Assembly (NCBI GenBank): GCA_039105265.1
Contig: JAPFFF010000050.1
Span: 806,001 to 870,000 of the forward strand
DNA: 64,000 nt
DNA from: Tritrichomonas musculus
Taxonomy: Eukaryota > Parabasalia > Tritrichomonadida > Tritrichomonadidae
Reading direction: 5' to 3'
Positions 60,598-64,000 of this stretch are shown here, piece after piece (the first letter of the stretch is position 1; each line of letters starts with the position of its first letter). A program made the translations under genes and the position numbers. Under the pieces are notes generated by a model. That model had not been told where the DNA came from, ran no database searches, and saw only the letters and a list, made by a program, of their open reading frames with translations.

Positions 60598-61381
60598 CAA
60601 GCTTGCGAAAAGGGCCCGGGATGGTTCGGGCAAAAAAGTGACAAATGGCACTTTTGGCCCTTGAGCAATTTACGGGCCAAACATGTGGCTCGAGTGAATT
60701 TTGCTTCCTCTCAATTTTAATGCCCGCGGGCAAAAAAAAGTTTATGCCATTGTAATTTTCTTTCTCCTATTTATTTCAGCATTTTATTTTCTAAATAAGA
60801 GAATTCGTTTAAATAAATACTGATATGAAAAAAATAATTCTCAATGCAAATCATTCAGTTCCTGATTTTTACTTAAATGATGAATCTATTGAAATATAAT
60901 GATTTTCATTTCTTAGATCAAATAGACAAAAGTTTTTTTTCTATAAAAATGAAACTTCACACCAAAGAGTTATAATTTTGATTAAATATATTTCAAAATT
61001 ATTAGATATTAATGAAGATATTATAAAATTTTTATTTATTAATTTTCACCTTTTCTATGAGATTTCAGAAATATTAGTGTCAGCATAAGTAATGCGTCAA
61101 AACTCTGAAATGAATAACGAATATACAACATTAATTAATCACTTATTATTATTTAGTCATAGGATATATTATATAAAGAATATTGAGTAAAATTAAAAAG
61201 ATTCAAAAAAATGTATTATTTTTTTATAAACTTTTTCATAAGTTTTTTGCCCGGAGCATTTTCCCGGGCAATGGTATAAAGGGCGCGAGCCCGGGCGGGC
61301 AAAACGGTTTGGACTGGCCAGCTCGTGCCCGTGTAACCATGTGCCCCGCTTGCTCCTGCCCGTACCCTTTTAGCAAGCCTG
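60598..61381. mobile_element. 784-bp hAT-type MITE
   Basis: Ends CAAGCTTGCGAAAAGGG and (complement) CAGGCTTGCTAAAAGGG; flanks ATTTCAGA (60590-60597) and ATTTCAGT (61382-61389), an 8-bp duplication with one change. GC-rich ends with CGGGCA words, AT-rich middle, no transposase. A deleted relative is at 19707-20010. Short frames inside are accidental. Confidence 0.82.
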
Positions 61382-61440
61382 ATTTCAGTATACTTATTAT
61401 TTTACTTACATTTTAAACATTATATTTACTCATTTTTTTA

Positions 61441-61650
61441 TAAGCAATGCTAAATTATGCAATCATGCTTCATGATGGAGATGGAATTCCTGTTGACAAA
61501 AAGGAATCTGCCGACATCTTAAGAATGGCAACCGATATCCCTCAAGCAGTTTACAACTTGTCATACCAGCTAATAAATGGAGATGGAATTCCTGCCGATA
61601 AAAAGGAAGGGATACGATTATGTGAGAAGGCTGAACTTTTTTTCTCCTAA
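61441..61650 (+). pseudogene. Sel1-repeat fragment
   Basis: About 67 codons with two Sel1 units: MLNYAIMLHDGDGIPVDKKE and YNLSYQLINGDGIPADKKEG. Typical of the C-terminal part of Sel1-repeat kinases in this lineage, but of a different subfamily from 47532-51773. No kinase or promoter is nearby. It begins right after the hAT element (61389) and stops at 61650, so it is a stranded fragment. Confidence 0.65.
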
Positions 61651-62824
61651 TTCACCTTTAATTTCACCAATTATTTCATTATATTATTCAGGAAGAATTG
61701 AAATGATATAAAAATGGGACTCAAGAATTAGGAGACTAAGAAATTAAAATAGGCAAAAACTCGGGAAATAGTATATGCCTCCATGATTTCAATATCAAAA
61801 TCGATAAAAATCCATTTATATATACTACTAATGGAGAAAAAGGAAGCAAAAAGCTGCTTTTTTTTTTTTAAAAAAAAAGGAGAAAATGAGAATGCCGTTT
61901 ATTGTGAAGGAGTTGATTCATATGCAAACATAAAAATACCAAATATTCTTCCAAACCAAGTGCTAACAATATCAGCTGAATTTGAATTACCAGTTACATT
62001 TCCGACAAAAGATACCATAAAAAATTTTCACTTGATCACATCGAGGAAGAAGAAAATCGTTAAGATTATGAAGAAGATGATTGTGAATATGTTTTACTAG
62101 ATATTCACTTGATCACAATCTTAACGATCATCATCTTCTTCTTCTTTTTCATAATCTTAACATTCATCAGCATCTTCTTCTTCATAATCTTAACATTCTT
62201 CTTCTTCACAATCTCCATTATCTTCTTCTTCTTCACAATCTTTTTCTTCACCAACTTCATCTTCACGGGATTTTCTCACAAATTTTCCAGGAACAAAATC
62301 CCAGGAAATTTCTATCTTTCTGAATTCGGAATTTCCCAGGGAACATAAGGGGAAGGGATGTGTCCCAATCCTGACATTTTTTCAGGATCCCATCCTGGTC
62401 CCAAACACAATGGGCATACCTGATGATAAAATGTATTTTGTATATTTATTCTATATTAAAATATGAATCTTTTTACCTACCATACTTAAAATATTGAAAA
62501 ATCGTATTATTTATTAATTACAAAAGTTAAATATATATAATAATTGCATATATAAACTAATAATATAAGATATAAATTATATGAATATTAATATGCACGT
62601 AAAATGCATTTTAATGCATAAATAATTATATTTTTATATTTCTATTGAAAATATACAAATTCAAAAGTAAAGCTAAGTTCATATTTATACTCACAAAAAT
62701 ATTTAAATTCATATCTTGAAAATGAAAGATAAAAAAAAAAAACGAAAATCATTATATAATTAAATTATAAATATTATAAAAATAAAAAGTGTTTTATTTA
62801 AAATTTTATCAACGAATTCCTTAC
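61651..62824. other. gene scraps and inverted acidic repeat, no intact gene
   Basis: About 61880-62040 encodes a protein-like piece (ENENAVYCEGVDSYANIKIP, then LPNQVLTISAEFELPV) that I cannot place. From 62030 to 62260 GATTATGAAGAAGAAGA-type acidic codon runs occur in both orientations, making a long imperfect hairpin around 62100. 62280-62420 has CCAGGA/TCCTGG words that may be a decayed transposon end. The rest is AT-rich. Confidence 0.5.
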
Positions 62825-64000
62825 ATGAATACAACTGATACTCTATTTATTGAACGAATGAAGTTTTCATCATTAATTCCATTTCTTTTTCTTGATGTTG
62901 AAATAGGCAACACTCTTTTTTGCCAAGGCACAGTTAATCCTATTGCCATAAAAATTATTTCAAAATATCTTTCAAAAGGTTACATTTTTGTCAATGAACC
63001 AGACATAAAAAAAGGAAAAGAAAATTATAATTTTGGTTCAGACAATTTATGCGTATTGCATTATAAAGAACCGTCAGAAGTTCCTCCAATCCAATTATTT
63101 GATAAGGTCATCTGTATTGCTCCTTCAACAGAAGATGGATTTCTTTATGATTTTCAATCAGAATGGTCAGCGGGTGATGCCAACAAAATCCATGACATAC
63201 AAAAAGAATACTTGAGAAATTCACTCAAAAAGTTGAAAAGAAGTGGTATATGTGTTTATTCAACGTATTCAATCAACCCAATTGAAAATGAAGCTGTTGT
63301 GAATGAAGTGCTGAATGAAATGAATGGAAGTTTTTGTCTCGTTGATTGCAATGATAAGTTTAATGACATAAGCAGGCTTCAAGGATTGACAGAATGGAAA
63401 ATCGACGGATTTGATTATCAAACGAAAAATACAAACAACATTAATTTTTGTATGAGACTTTATTCTCATTTAATTCATTCTGATTCAACCTTTGTAGCTG
63501 TGATTAAGAGATATGAAGAAGAATATGACACCAATACTCAAATTCAAGTAGAAAATGATGATAACATTGAAAAAAATATTTTCAAAAAAGTTCCACAAAA
63601 TATTATTAATGAAATAATTGAAAAATTTGGATTTAATAAGAGTAGATTCACCAAAATATCGTTTTTCCATTCAGATATGTTTAAAAAAATAATATTTTAT
63701 GTTTCAGAACATTTGGCAAAAGTTATTGAAAAAACAAATAAGCATTTAAAATTAAGTCAACTTGGATCGTCAGCTTTCTTTTTCAATAAAGAAGATTTTA
63801 AAACAATCCCAGTTCCATATTATGATTATCTTCCTATCGAAGCAAAATTCCCATCTAAACGGTTGATTTGTATTGATTTTGATAGCTTTGAAAAATTGGT
63901 TGAATCGTTATCAATACCAATTGAAGAATTACCTGATCAAAGCCAAAAAGATTTACAATTGATTGAAGATGGAGGAGTATTCATTGAAATTGATAAATGC
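62825..64000 (+). CDS. NSUN2/Trm4-like protein lacking catalytic cysteines, partial at window end
   Basis: 392 codons open to the end of the window. It aligns in order with NOL1/NOP2/Sun tRNA m5C methyltransferases of the NSUN2 (Trm4) type: FSSLIPFLFLDVEIG, FDKVICIAPSTEDGF (motif IV, normally DVPCSGDG), GICVYSTYSINPIENEAVVN (motif VI, normally YSTCSLNPIEDEAV), LQGLTEWKI, STFVAVIKRYEEE, and a C-terminal FFHSDMFKKIIFYVSEHL region. The motif IV Cys is Ser101 with its Asp changed to Ile98, and the motif VI Cys is Tyr148. The SAM-binding glycine motif is also gone. So it should not methylate RNA but could still bind it. The family's N-terminal RNA-binding part is missing upstream of ATG 62825. No stop interrupts the frame, arguing for a maintained gene. 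Confidence 0.78.
   Translation, partial: MNTTDTLFIERMKFSSLIPFLFLDVEIGNTLFCQGTVNPIAIKIISKYLSKGYIFVNEPDIKKGKENYNFGSDNLCVLHYKEPSEVPPIQLFDKVICIAPSTEDGFLYDFQSEWSAGDANKIHDIQKEYLRNSLKKLKRSGICVYSTYSINPIENEAVVNEVLNEMNGSFCLVDCNDKFNDISRLQGLTEWKIDGFDYQTKNTNNINFCMRLYSHLIHSDSTFVAVIKRYEEEYDTNTQIQVENDDNIEKNIFKKVPQNIINEIIEKFGFNKSRFTKISFFHSDMFKKIIFYVSEHLAKVIEKTNKHLKLSQLGSSAFFFNKEDFKTIPVPYYDYLPIEAKFPSKRLICIDFDSFEKLVESLSIPIEELPDQSQKDLQLIEDGGVFIEIDKC

Noticed and set aside
63269-63670. Minus-strand frames near the right end
   Set aside because: They are antisense to the NSUN2-like gene, which has family motifs in order.

Overview
The window reads as a strongly AT-rich nuclear contig from a parabasalid protist, most likely a Tritrichomonas-type trichomonad. 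The reasons are the gene families (TKL-type kinases, BspA-type LRR_5 repeats, ankyrin proteins with the trichomonad N-terminal domain, Sel1-repeat kinases, Cys-rich surface proteins), the near absence of introns, very short leaders, and a trichomonad Inr-like motif (TCAYTYW) 5-12 nt before several ATGs. Species is inferred, not proven.

Layout. 1-9.5 kb: a small unknown gene, an intact ankyrin gene (2844-5123) and an RCC1/charged-repeat/kinase fusion (6209-9448), all on the minus strand. 9.7-15.1 kb: no host gene, but a nest of DNA transposon remnants inserted in one another; a clean relative at 39334-39912 shows the empty sites. 15.9-17.5 kb: a broken tyrosine-recombinase element bounded by about 97-bp inverted repeats. 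17.7-19.3 kb: an LCAT-family acyltransferase. 19.7-28.7 kb: hAT-type MITEs, a 5'-truncated copy of a surface-protein gene, and a pogo-like transposon with an apparently intact transposase. 29.9-34.4 kb: the long Cys-rich single-pass surface protein from which that copy derives, with no visible ATG. 34.9-36.8 kb: a broken BLM10/PA200 fragment and the ribosomal protein eS30 gene. 37-40 kb: repeats, a probable intron-containing tRNA and a kinase pseudogene cut by a MITE. 40.2-51.8 kb: a pseudokinase, a kinase separated from a BspA-type LRR gene by one in-frame TAG, a broken ubiquitin-like gene, and a kinase with 21 near-identical Sel1 repeats. 52.5-56.2 kb: a broken unknown gene, a MITE and a coiled-coil protein. 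56.6-60.4 kb: an ankyrin gene whose 3' half has become ankyrin modules separated by AT-rich repeat spacers. 60.6-62.8 kb: a hAT element and gene scraps. 62.8 kb to the end: an NSUN2-like protein lacking both catalytic cysteines, running off the window.

No operon or single pathway links these genes. The themes are (i) kinase domains fused to repeat scaffolds, (ii) proteins that keep a fold but lose catalytic residues (three cases), (iii) repeat-driven gene growth and decay, and (iv) heavy DNA-transposon traffic. No classic defence system, CRISPR array or rRNA gene is visible.
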